22,173 bases of DNA, taken from NCBI GenBank assembly GCA_910586445.1, contig CAJUHV010000065.1, positions 1 through 22,173 on the forward strand, in the 5' to 3' direction. Below are positions 15,591 to 22,173 of this stretch, piece after piece. How positions within the stretch are numbered: position 1 is the stretch's first letter; every line of letters starts with the position of its first letter. This stretch comes from an uncultured Eubacterium sp. (lineage in GTDB: Bacteria; Bacillota; Clostridia; Lachnospirales; Lachnospiraceae). The notes below the pieces were generated by a model. It worked only from the letters and a program-made list of their open reading frames with translations, did no database searches and was not told the origin of the DNA. A program made the translations under genes and the position numbers.

Positions 15591-16028
15591 ATGATACCTC
15601 TAAAGCAGACAGATGTGATTAATGCGGAAGGTAAGAAGGAAGTGCCTGCCGTCAGTATTGGAGAAAATGAAAGTGCAAAGTACTGGCTCTCTGTTTTAAA
15701 CGAATAAAAGAATCGCGGTGTAAAAGGCATCCTGATCATCTGCGCAGATGGACTTACTGGTATCAAAGAAGTGACTGCAGCAGCATCTCCTAAAACAGAA
15801 TATCAAAGATGCATCGTTCATCAGGCAAGAAATATCTTGAAGTATGTGCCGGATAAAGACAGATAAGCATCTGCCGCAGATTTGCAAACGATATATCAGG
15901 CAGCTGATGAAAAGAAAGCTCTGGCAGCTTTAGATAGAGTGAGGGAAAAATGGACTGCTGCAATTCGAAACTGGGCACAGGTCTATGGTGAACTGAGCAT
16001 TATGTATGAGGGACGCTTACCAGAATAA
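15591..16028 (+). pseudogene. Degraded IS256-family transposase
   Basis: One reading frame from 15591 to 16028 gives clear IS256 (mutator-type) transposase sequence: GENESAKYWLSVLNE, NRGVKGILIICADGLTGIKE, KTEYQRCIVHQARNILKYV and the C-terminal IRNW.QVYGELSIMYEGRLPE. It is interrupted by TAA at 15705 and 15864, and the N-terminal half is missing. Around 15951 the text jumps from REKW to TAAIRNW, so most of the C-terminal catalytic segment is deleted. The aspartate of the CADG motif remains, but the element cannot be active. It marks an old insertion at the 3' edge of the glycan operon. The region 15470-15590 may hold further scrambled remnants; I see nothing readable there. Confidence 0.88.
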
Positions 16029-16043
16029 TAAAAAATTCAGAAA

Positions 16044-16066
16044 GACGGGCGGATTTCCCGCCCGCT
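16044..16066. repeat. GC-rich hairpin at the end of the IS256 remnant
   Basis: CGGGCGG (16046-16052) and CCGCCCG (16058-16064) form a 7-bp stem with a 5-nt loop just past the transposase stop. No T-run follows on the plus strand; on the minus strand a T-rich stretch follows after a few bases. It may be a leftover element end or terminator. Confidence 0.5.
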
Positions 16067-16067
16067 C

Positions 16068-16096
16068 TTGACATACAATTTTGTAACTGTTATATA
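16068..16096 (+). promoter_or_regulatory. Consensus promoter with nested palindromes, facing the convergent surface-protein gene
   Basis: TTGACA (16068-16073), a 17-nt spacer and TATATA (16091-16096) make a near-perfect sigma-A promoter. The spacer contains the palindrome TACAATTTTGTA (16074-16085), and CTTGAC (16067-16072) is mirrored by GTCAAG (16100-16105), so a dimeric regulator could bind. No coding start follows. The predicted RNA would contain hairpins at 16116-16128 and 16138-16154, then run into the terminator hairpin and the antisense of the surface-protein gene. Confidence 0.6.
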
Positions 16097-16151
16097 TAAG
16101 TCAAGGTGAAAAGCTAATTCTCCGAATTGGAAAAGTATATATTCGCTGAAT

Positions 16152-16190
16152 ATAAAACAAGGGCGAAAGCTTGTTCCAAGCCTTTCGCCC
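16152..16190 (-). terminator. Intrinsic terminator of the secreted-protein gene
   Basis: On the minus strand, a stem of GGGCGAAAG with CTTTCGCCC (plus strand 16161-16169 and 16182-16190, extended by CTT/AAG across a one-base bulge) is followed by TTGTTTTAT. It lies about 40 nt past the stop of the 1002-residue gene, the expected place and form for a Rho-independent terminator. Confidence 0.78.
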
Positions 16191-16229
16191 CTGCTTCATC
16201 ATAGAAGAATCTTATTTACAGACCTTTCT

Positions 16230-19200
16230 TCAGTATAACGGTCTTTTCCATGACAGGTCATCATATGTCACTTCCAATTTTTTCCAAGAATCAGTTATCT
16301 TCATATGCAGATTTGTATATAGCGTATACTCATTCGAATCTATTTGAACAGGTATACTAATAGGCACTATATATTCTACTGACTCTTTCCTCAGATCGTC
16401 CTCATAACGTACTTGAAAGACAGCACTCTTGGAGGCCTCTATCCACGTATAATGTAAATTGTAGTTTGAGTCGCCATAAGCAATATTAATATTTTCATTA
16501 TTCTCACGCGTAAGAGCAATGTGAATTCCGCGATCCACACCATTAGTAGACGGAGAAATCAGATTCGTAAGCGAGTCTCCTGAAACTATTTCAGCTGTAG
16601 ATACCGTAATGGCAGGCATTTTTTCGAGCACTATAAGCTTATTCGATACTGTTTTTGTAAATGTTTTTGGTCCTGTCGTATAGGTAACAACTGCCGTCAA
16701 GGTCGAACTGCCACTCTTTAGGCCCGAAATATCGGTTTCGGATAACCGTTTCGCATCAATTTTCACAACTGACTCGTCGGATGAAGTCCATTCAACTTTT
16801 TCCATTTCCAGTCCATACGCCCTGGAATTATCCATCACGGATAAATGGCATTCTTCACCCACGGTTAATGGAGTTATGGAACCATCTTTATTTGCGCCAA
16901 CCAGCCAAAAATAAGGTTCCACCTTTTCCGGGTCTGGAGCGTTTTTATCTGTCACTTCGATTTCAACCGTCCCTGTCACCGTTTCTGTGGTTCCATCCGG
17001 CAGTTTAACGGTTGTGATTGCCGTAACTGTCCCTATGCCTTTCAGCCGGCCTGTTACAGTAAATGACGTATCTGACCCGGCCCCGTCGGGTGTGATGATC
17101 TCGATTATATGGTAAATCCATTCTGTGCGATCAATCGTTGCGCCCGCTGGTGCCTCAATTTCGGCTGTGATTTTTGTTGATTCATTAACATCAATCGATG
17201 ATGGCTCTGGCGTCAGTTTCAGTTTTGCGGTTTGTTTTGGGGCATTTCCATCTTCCGTTACCGTAATGACAATTGTTTTGGTCTGGTTTGGCAGGAGGAT
17301 TGCACTGTCTTTTTCAGGTCCGTATACGTCTGCGGTCACGCTGATAACCGCTATCCCGACATTTTCCGCTTTCAATTTTAGCGTATTCATTGCCGAATAA
17401 TCACGCGTAGCAGAAACAACGTCACCACCGCCGCTATCCCATCTTATATTCTTGAGCCGCCCTGATGCTTCCGGCGCTACAGATACGCATATGGCTTCTT
17501 CCTGTCCCAGTTTCATCGTAAAATCTGTATGGTCCAGCACCATTCCTTTTTGGGCTCCCGGTGTCTGATCCCCTGTGGAACCGCCAGATGAGGAACCGCC
17601 GGACGAAGAATCGCCGGATGAGGAACCGCCGGACGAAGAACTTCCAGACCATGAGCTGTCGCTGGATGTAGACGGCGCAAACACCGTAATATCCCGGCTG
17701 CTGTCTTTGGATATCGAATATCTGCCGTTTGGCGTAGTGACAGTCACACTCTGTTCGGTCTTGTTTTCTATATTGACTTTGACCGTCAGGCTGCCTGTAA
17801 TTTTTACAGAGCTGCCTTCCGCGCCTTTTTCCAGCACGAGGCTTATATCTGCGCTGCTTTCCAGCGCAATGCCGGCCGATGCTGTGATCTTTGCCGGCGC
17901 AGAAACTTTCACTGCAATGGCTTCCTTTGCAGTGCCGGACACTGCCAGGGTTATTTCTTTAGAGACAGCCACATTGCCTATTTTGCCGTTGTCGTCCACC
18001 GCCAGGGATACGTCCGCCTTCTGTGCGTCAAACGTAATGTCTGACACAGTCCCTTTCACGTCCAGGCCGACTTTCGCGCTGTCTGCTGCGGCATCCATGG
18101 CTACCTTACTAACAGCCCCGCCTTCTGTGACAGTTACCTTGATGTCCGCATCCGGAGCGGCAAGTGATACGTTTTCAACCTGGCCGTTTATCGTGAGGTC
18201 AGCTTTCGTGTTCTTAGCCTGTGCCGCCATGGAAAACCCGTTTACAGTCCCGCTTTTTGCGACGGCCATCCTGATGTCCGCATCCGGAGCGGCAAGCTGC
18301 ATGTTTCCAATGCTGCCGTCTACGTCCGCATCCACTTTTGTGCGCTGTGCGTCTTCTGCGACGGATATGTTCGAAACGGTGCCTCCCTGTGCGATAGAAA
18401 CCTTTGCGTCAGTGCCCGGAGCAGCAAATGAGACGCTGTTTACGTTCCCGTTTACTTCCAGTGATACCTTTGAATCTGCCTGAGAGAAGGTGATGCTGTT
18501 TACGTCAGCGTCCGGCTGTACGACGATGCGTGCAGCTTTCGCAAGCACGCTGAAGATATTGCCGGCCGCATTCTCCAGCCATGTGCTGTCCTTAATCGCA
18601 AGGACGGAAATGGACTGGAATGTTCCATTGTTTACAACATCCGCATTCGGTGCATCCACAGTCAGGGCGATATCCTTATAATCTGCTTTCGGAATGGTAA
18701 AAGTGTCCGCTGCCTCGGTCTGCAGGCGCAGCGTCCTCGTTTCTGCATTTTTCAGCGCATTCTCCAGCTGTGTCTGGTTAGATACCGCCACGTCCCCATC
18801 CACTGCCTCTGGTATATCCGGTGCGTTTGTGTCCGGTGAAGGCTGCTTCACGCGCACCTTGCATGACAGCCATTTGCTTTTGGTCGTCTTCTTCCCGTTT
18901 TTCGTAACCGTGCGCACGGCTTTTACCCGGATGGTTGCGGTCCCCTTTTTCTTGCCTTTCAGCAGGACATATGTATTTTTCCTGCCATAAGGCTTGCATA
19001 CCGACGCTTTTGTCGTCGTTACCTTCCGGATTTTCCAGTTCTGCTTGTTGTTCACAAGCTTTAGCTTGTAATCCTTCTGCCCGACTTTCAGTGTTTTGGA
19101 TTCCACATTCAGCCTGACCTGTGCCTTTGCAGCCGCCGATGCCGTCAGCACAGGCATCCCTGCACAAGCAGGTGCGCTGCATGTCATAACCGCTGCTAAG

Positions 19201-19238
19201 AGCACTGCAACTTCTAATTTAAGCTGCCTGATTCTCAT
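16230..19238 (-). CDS. Large secreted repeat protein with Ig-like (BIG-type) domains
   Basis: A 1002-residue exported protein. Residues 1 to about 36 are a signal peptide (basic start, hydrophobic core, cleavage near SAAA). About 40-131 form a Lys-rich Ig-like domain. A Val/Ala-rich stretch follows with seven consecutive 22-residue repeats (263-416), pattern G-x-V/I-x-x-h-x-h, suggesting a beta-helix or beta-roll stack. A Ser/Gly linker (522-555) joins several C-terminal Ig-like segments (about 567-663, 671-763, 774-873) and a final beta-rich domain. No LPxTG, SLH or GW anchor is visible, so it is released or held non-covalently. The preferred ATG is 19238, with AAGGAGGG at 19246-19253. It reads GC-richer than the glycan operon. 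Function unknown; adhesion or wall association is a guess. Confidence 0.85.
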   Translation of the reverse strand: MRIRQLKLEVAVLLAAVMTCSAPACAGMPVLTASAAAKAQVRLNVESKTLKVGQKDYKLKLVNNKQNWKIRKVTTTKASVCKPYGRKNTYVLLKGKKKGTATIRVKAVRTVTKNGKKTTKSKWLSCKVRVKQPSPDTNAPDIPEAVDGDVAVSNQTQLENALKNAETRTLRLQTEAADTFTIPKADYKDIALTVDAPNADVVNNGTFQSISVLAIKDSTWLENAAGNIFSVLAKAARIVVQPDADVNSITFSQADSKVSLEVNGNVNSVSFAAPGTDAKVSIAQGGTVSNISVAEDAQRTKVDADVDGSIGNMQLAAPDADIRMAVAKSGTVNGFSMAAQAKNTKADLTINGQVENVSLAAPDADIKVTVTEGGAVSKVAMDAAADSAKVGLDVKGTVSDITFDAQKADVSLAVDDNGKIGNVAVSKEITLAVSGTAKEAIAVKVSAPAKITASAGIALESSADISLVLEKGAEGSSVKITGSLTVKVNIENKTEQSVTVTTPNGRYSISKDSSRDITVFAPSTSSDSSWSGSSSSGGSSSGDSSSGGSSSGGSTGDQTPGAQKGMVLDHTDFTMKLGQEEAICVSVAPEASGRLKNIRWDSGGGDVVSATRDYSAMNTLKLKAENVGIAVISVTADVYGPEKDSAILLPNQTKTIVITVTEDGNAPKQTAKLKLTPEPSSIDVNESTKITAEIEAPAGATIDRTEWIYHIIEIITPDGAGSDTSFTVTGRLKGIGTVTAITTVKLPDGTTETVTGTVEIEVTDKNAPDPEKVEPYFWLVGANKDGSITPLTVGEECHLSVMDNSRAYGLEMEKVEWTSSDESVVKIDAKRLSETDISGLKSGSSTLTAVVTYTTGPKTFTKTVSNKLIVLEKMPAITVSTAEIVSGDSLTNLISPSTNGVDRGIHIALTRENNENINIAYGDSNYNLHYTWIEASKSAVFQVRYEDDLRKESVEYIVPISIPVQIDSNEYTLYTNLHMKITDSWKKLEVTYDDLSWKRPLY
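17574..17675 (-). repeat. Ser/Gly linker coded by short tandem repeats
   Basis: Inside the secreted-protein gene, about 34 codons encode SSGGSSSGDSS-type sequence. The DNA at about 17581-17645 is near-identical 15-nt units in tandem. Such tracts flex between the stacked-repeat part and the Ig-like part and are prone to copy-number change between strains. Confidence 0.7.
17991..18452 (-). repeat. Seven tandem 22-codon (66-nt) repeats in the secreted protein
   Basis: Residues 263-416 divide into seven units of exactly 22 residues, beginning NGNV, GGTV, DGSI, SGTV, NGQV, GGAV and KGTV. The units differ in sequence but keep hydrophobic positions 4, 7 and 9 and the same length. AAPDADI recurs in alternating units, suggesting a 44-residue higher-order duplication. 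Degenerate units flank the block on both sides. Confidence 0.8.
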
Positions 19239-19350
19239 GTCGTTTCCCTCCTTATCGTAATACATGGAACTGCCTTACGGCCTGCGTGTTTCCAGCAGCA
19301 CATAAGGGCTGTCCCGTTCTGTGCCCGCACCTGCTGTGTGATGCGGACTG

Positions 19351-19414
19351 CTGAAAACCCAGTGTCATGCAAACGGAACTGTCAATCCCCGTTTGCATGA
19401 CACTGGGTTTTCAG
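19351..19414. repeat. Perfect 26-bp inverted repeat in the leader of the secreted-protein gene
   Basis: 19351-19376 is exactly complementary to 19389-19414, with a 12-nt loop. Beyond a 3x3 internal loop, CGGA and TCCG extend the stem. It lies about 113 nt before the secreted-protein start. The T-run expected of a terminator is absent on either strand. It could be a leader RNA structure, a protein-binding palindrome or a small mobile repeat. The rest of 19266-19665 holds no gene I can support. Confidence 0.75.
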
Positions 19415-19481
19415 AAATCCGTACCAACTCCTCCTGGCTTTTTCGACAGAGAAACAGCATTTTTTCTGCATCGGTAAATAC

Positions 19482-19490
19482 ATTCTAGCA
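19482..19490 (-). promoter_or_regulatory. Possible extended -10 promoter for the secreted-protein gene
   Basis: On the minus strand the sequence reads TGCTAGAAT, an extended -10 (TGnTAGAAT). There is no good -35 at 17 nt (TATTTC). A start near 19475 would give a leader of about 235 nt that includes the 26-bp hairpin. Confidence 0.35.
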
Positions 19491-19665
19491 AATTTGGGCA
19501 GGAAGAAATACCCTCATGGTACGGATTGTACTTTTTCGGGGATATATTGCGGTGTGGTGAGAAAATGGAATTTCAATGATGGGATGGTATAGTTTGTAGA
19601 GAGGCAGCAGTCAGAAGAATATTTTTGATTGTAAAGGAAATCTGCAGCTGTTATAATGGACATAG

Positions 19666-20162
19666 AAAGGAAAAGGCAAATTCCGGCCGGGCATCTATTA
19701 TTTAAGGGGGAATAAAATCCTTTTTCCAACGCAGGTCATCGTGATCAAAGAATTGGGAGAAAAAAACATGCATATCTGAGGGTTTTGACCCGAAAGCCAA
19801 AAAAGGGGGATGTAAGCAGGTTTCTGGAACTCTGCAGGGAACTGTCTGGAAAAGCAGAGCGGGAATATGCGGAATCTATTTTGGAAGTGTTTACAGAAGC
19901 AAACGAAAAGTGGGTGGAACAGTGGAAAGGAGAGGATGAAATGGGACCGGCATTAATGAGAATCATGGAGCCTGAATTGCACGAAGCAAAAAAGCAGGGA
20001 ATAGAGGAAGGAATAGAAAAAGGGATAGAAAAAGGAATAGAAAAAGGGATTCATGGAGCGGTGGACATACTGCGGGGCTTTGGACTGGGCAGGTCAGAGA
20101 TAAAAAAAGCAGTTATGGAGCGGTATGGCTTAACTGAAAAAGAAATGGAAAAATATTTGTAA
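19666..20162 (+). pseudogene. Rpn-family (PD-(D/E)XK nuclease 'transposase') C-terminal remnant, frameshifted
   Basis: The intact reading frame from TTG 19785 encodes 125 residues typical of the C-terminal tail of Rpn-type proteins: FLELCRELSGKAEREYAES, EKWVEQWKGEDEM, ALMRIMEPEL, a GIEKGIEK repeat and an ending GLTEKEMEKYL. Upstream, in a different frame, 19666-19766 encodes IYYLRGNKILFPTQVIVIKEL, which continues the same family. The two frames join if one A is added to the seven-A run at 19760-19766. The nuclease domain itself is missing, so this is a dead fragment. A TTGTAA-17-TATAAT promoter-like sequence at 19629-19657 lies just upstream, but nothing whole follows it. Confidence 0.75.
19998..20045 (+). 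repeat. Four 12-nt tandem repeats encoding GIEK units
   Basis: Four consecutive 12-nt units of the form GGAATAGAAAAA (the first reads GGAATAGAGGAA) encode G-I-E-E/K. This tail is common in the Rpn family and is a slippage-prone tract. Confidence 0.8.
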
Positions 20163-20239
20163 ATATTATGTCAGAATGGTTTATGGCAGGCATTTATCGA
20201 TAAGACTATGATAGCCATAACAAAGATTGGATAAAAAAT

Positions 20240-21424
20240 ATGAAAAAGAGAGTATTAATGCTGGCATCTGTAGCATCCATGATCGATCAGTTCAACATGC
20301 CGAACATCAGGCTGATGCAGGATGAGGGTTATCAGGTACACGTCGCATGTAATTTTGAGGAAGGAAATACATGTGACGTCCGGCGGATTCAGCAGCTGAA
20401 AGATATGCTGCATCAGCTGGGAGTCCGGCAGCACCAGTGGGACTGTCCGAGGAAGCTTTATCCGCCGTGGCGGTGGCTGCGTGCATACCGGCAGCTGTGG
20501 AATTTGACGAAACGGTATCATTTTGCATGGATTCACTGTCATTCACCGGTGGGCGGCGTATTGGCAAGGGCAGCTGCGCATCAAAGAGGAATTGCGGTTA
20601 TTTATACAGCCCATGGGTTTCATTTTTATAGGGGAGCGCCGTTTAGAAACTGGCTGCTGTATTATCCTGTGGAGAAGCTGCTGTCCGGCTGGACAGATGT
20701 GCTGGTGACAATCAATCAGGAGGATTATCAGCTTGCAGGGCGGAGCATGAGAGCTGGGAAGGTGTATTACATACCGGGTATTGGGATCGATACCGTAAAG
20801 TTCCAAAGACTGCCGGGAGCAGAAAATGAGGCACGGGCAGTGCAGGATGGAGAAAGAAGCGAAATCCGTAGCAGATATGGGATTCCTGAGGATGCACTGC
20901 TTCTTTTATCGGTGGGTGAGCTGAGCAGGAGGAAAAATCATCAGGCGGTAATCAAGGCGCTGGCAGGAATCGGCAGGACAGACATTTATTATCTGATCTG
21001 CGGACAGGGTGCACTGCATAAGGAGCTGTGGCAGCTGACGGGCAGGCTTGGTGTTGCTGACCGTGTCATTATGCCGGGATTTCAGCAGAATATGGCCGGG
21101 CTGTACCACAGTGCGGATATTTTTGTCTTTCCGTCTCTGCAGGAGGGGATGCCTGCTGCGCTTATGGAGGCAATGGCAGCAGGGCTGCCGTGTGTGGTCT
21201 CAGATATCCGTGGGAGCAGGGAGCTGATTGATCAATGGGGCGGGATAAAATTTCTGGTTACAGATATCGGCCGTCTGAAAGACGCGATTTTGTATTTTGC
21301 GGATCACCCAGAGGAACGCGGCCTTTGTGGGCGTCACAATCAGGAAATAATCACAGGATACAGTATGGAAACGGTGCAGAACCAGATGAGAATGATTTAT
21401 GAGGATATGAAAAAGTATCAATAA
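20240..21424 (+). CDS. GT4-family glycosyltransferase (CapM/EpsD-like)
   Basis: A 394-residue GT-B glycosyltransferase, probably cytoplasmic and membrane-associated, moving a nucleotide-activated sugar onto a growing lipid-linked glycan. N-terminal features are HCHSPVGGVLAR (99-110) and YTAHGFHFYRGAP (122-134) followed by NWLLYYPVEKLL, typical of capsule/exopolysaccharide GT4 enzymes. The C-terminal donor site shows LLSVGELSRRKNH and the EX7E-type FPSLQEGMPAALMEAMAAGLP. It appears complete. The ribosome site is poor (GGA 8 nt before ATG 20240), so expression may be low or start elsewhere. It stands alone between debris, perhaps a survivor of another glycan cluster. Confidence 0.88.
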   Translation: MKKRVLMLASVASMIDQFNMPNIRLMQDEGYQVHVACNFEEGNTCDVRRIQQLKDMLHQLGVRQHQWDCPRKLYPPWRWLRAYRQLWNLTKRYHFAWIHCHSPVGGVLARAAAHQRGIAVIYTAHGFHFYRGAPFRNWLLYYPVEKLLSGWTDVLVTINQEDYQLAGRSMRAGKVYYIPGIGIDTVKFQRLPGAENEARAVQDGERSEIRSRYGIPEDALLLLSVGELSRRKNHQAVIKALAGIGRTDIYYLICGQGALHKELWQLTGRLGVADRVIMPGFQQNMAGLYHSADIFVFPSLQEGMPAALMEAMAAGLPCVVSDIRGSRELIDQWGGIKFLVTDIGRLKDAILYFADHPEERGLCGRHNQEIITGYSMETVQNQMRMIYEDMKKYQ

Positions 21425-21710
21425 CTAGATCCACAGTAATCAGCAAAAAATTAAGATATACAAAAAATAAGACACTTTATATGTAAAAACGGATAGATTT
21501 TTACAACTTTTATCGATTCTATTGCAAAAATATTCAAACTAATATAGAATACAGGGCATAACTTTCTGTAATAAAATGTTTTCTATATGAATTCTATATC
21601 ATTTTCGATAATTTTACAACAATTATATCAAAATTGGCAAAAATCCCTAAAAATCGTACTGAATATTGACAAATAATTGTGCTTTATGTACATGTCATTT
21701 TTATGCAGTT
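21425..21710. other. AT-rich intergenic region without a gene
   Basis: This 286-nt gap between the convergent GT4 and FkbM genes is very AT-rich. ATATAGAA (21542-21549) is complementary to TTCTATAT (21581-21588), with TACAG/CTGTA pairing inside, and a second TTCTATAT lies at 21592-21599. A TTGACA occurs at 21666 without a good -10. I see no clear terminator or RNA gene. Confidence 0.5.
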
Positions 21711-22094
21711 TTATTTTGCTTCAGCAATAAGCAGTGTTTCGAGATAGAAGCAGTAATCAAGTCCCTTATGAATCTTAAACTGATAACCACAATTCCAGCT
21801 TTCCAGAATCGTTTTCAAATGAAAAAAATCATCTGCATTATGATATATACTCAGTAACAAAACCGGCTTTTGAGTCATAATGGTTTCTTTTGCGCCTTTC
21901 AAAAAGTCTTGTTCGGCACCTTCCAGGTCAACTTTAATTAATCCAACGTTCAGATCATGTTTCTTTACATAATCATCCAGTGTAGTGACCGGGACATTTT
22001 CATGTGCGCAGGCATCATGAGCAAATTGATTGCTGCATGATCCGGCAATATTAAAGGTTAAGGTTTTGTTTACCCCCCCTAGTACTCCATCCGG
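21711..22094 (-). pseudogene. FkbM-family methyltransferase, C-terminal fragment
   Basis: Reading the minus strand from 22094 to 21711 gives about 127 residues of an FkbM-type SAM-dependent methyltransferase C-terminus: VPVTTLDDYVKKHDLNVG, LIKVDLEGAEQDFLKGA, QKPVLLLSIYHN, DFFHLKTILESW and YQFKIHKGLDY. The upstream frame hits TAA at 22095-22097 and the family sequence stops there. The gene has lost its N-terminal half, including the SAM-binding start. FkbM enzymes O-methylate sugars or other hydroxyls in glycan loci. The ATG at 21902 alone would give only 63 residues and is not a credible start. The break coincides with the promoter and start of a new plus-strand gene. Confidence 0.8.
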
Positions 22095-22107
22095 TTAGTA
22101 ACGATAC

Positions 22108-22136
22108 TTTACGGTTCTGGAAAAATTTGCTATACT
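22108..22136 (+). promoter_or_regulatory. Promoter of the gene leaving the window
   Basis: TTTACG (22108-22113), a 17-nt spacer and TATACT (22131-22136) form a good sigma-A promoter, starting 11 nt beyond the in-frame stop that ends the FkbM fragment. It is compact and close to the junction, as in insertion sequences. Confidence 0.6.
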
Positions 22137-22166
22137 CCATTAAAAACGGTATTGGAGGACGCAGAT

Positions 22167-22173
22167 ATGCCAC
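22167..22173 (+). CDS. Start of a gene cut by the window end (probable mobile-element gene)
   Basis: GGAGG at 22154-22158, spaced 8 nt from ATG 22167, is a clear start following a promoter. Only two codons (Met-Pro) are in the window, so the product cannot be named. Its abrupt junction with a truncated FkbM gene suggests an insertion sequence. Confidence 0.45.

Noticed and set aside
17575..18483. 302-codon plus-strand open frame
   Set aside because: It lies antisense to the secreted repeat protein. Its length comes from the repeats and base bias of that gene, and it has no ribosome site or recognisable domain.
18778..19182. 134-codon minus-strand frame overlapping the secreted protein's N-terminal part
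   Set aside because: Out-of-frame shadow of the signal-peptide and Lys-rich region; no family pattern.
19351..19414. Invertible promoter flanked by inverted repeats
   Set aside because: The spacer is only 12 nt and holds no promoter; no invertase gene is present.
19998..20045. CRISPR-like short repeats
   Set aside because: Units are 12 nt, in tandem without spacers and in frame, so they are coding repeats.

Overview
The window looks like the chromosome of a low-to-mid GC Gram-positive anaerobe, most likely a Lachnospiraceae-type Clostridium relative. The clues are strong GGAGG-type ribosome sites, many ATGA-coupled genes, a Lys-rich Ig-like secreted protein of clostridial style, an IS256-type transposase remnant and an Rpn-type (PD-(D/E)XK 'transposase') remnant with a GIEK-repeat tail. 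The taxon is inferred from style, not proven.

Region 1 (1-15129, all + strand, closely packed) is the inside and 3' end of a surface-glycan biosynthesis operon. It opens with two large multi-pass membrane proteins (GT-C-like; the first appears to lack its true N-terminus). Then come a LuxE-like acyl-activating enzyme overlapping a LuxC-like acyl reductase, and a GtrB/ArnC-like undecaprenyl-phosphate glycosyltransferase. Next are an ANL-superfamily acid:carrier ligase, a small acyl carrier protein and a GNAT-like acyltransferase. A translationally coupled block follows: short-chain dehydrogenase, split transketolase (N and C subunits) and a sugar-transfer ATP-grasp protein. The operon ends with an acetolactate-synthase-like ThDP enzyme and a NeuB-family 3-deoxy-ulosonate synthase. 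Together this is acid activation, carrier loading, reduction to an aldehyde, ThDP-dependent two-carbon transfer, and PEP condensation. I infer a pathway for an unusual acyl- or chain-extended sugar decoration put on a cell-surface polymer via undecaprenyl phosphate. No CMP-sugar synthetase, NeuC, Pse or Leg enzymes, Wzx or Wzy are visible, so the product is not assigned.

Region 2 (15130-16229) is a decayed junction. It holds a 37-codon ORF with a good ribosome site, a consensus promoter feeding a compact predicted four-way-junction RNA (candidate ncRNA, about 15342-15470), a badly degraded IS256-type transposase, and a second consensus promoter containing palindromes that points at the 3' end of the next, convergent gene.

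Region 3 (16152-19490, minus strand) is a 1002-residue secreted protein: signal peptide, Lys-rich N-terminal domain, a segment with seven exact-length 22-residue repeats, a Ser/Gly linker and Ig-like domains. It has a terminator downstream and a long leader containing a perfect 26-bp hairpin.

Region 4 (19491-22173) holds an N-terminally truncated, frameshifted Rpn-family remnant and an intact GT4 glycosyltransferase. It ends with the C-terminal remnant of an FkbM methyltransferase (minus strand), cut off next to a promoter, ribosome site and start codon of a gene that runs out of the window, probably in a mobile element. The glycan cluster is therefore bordered by several generations of mobile-element debris.
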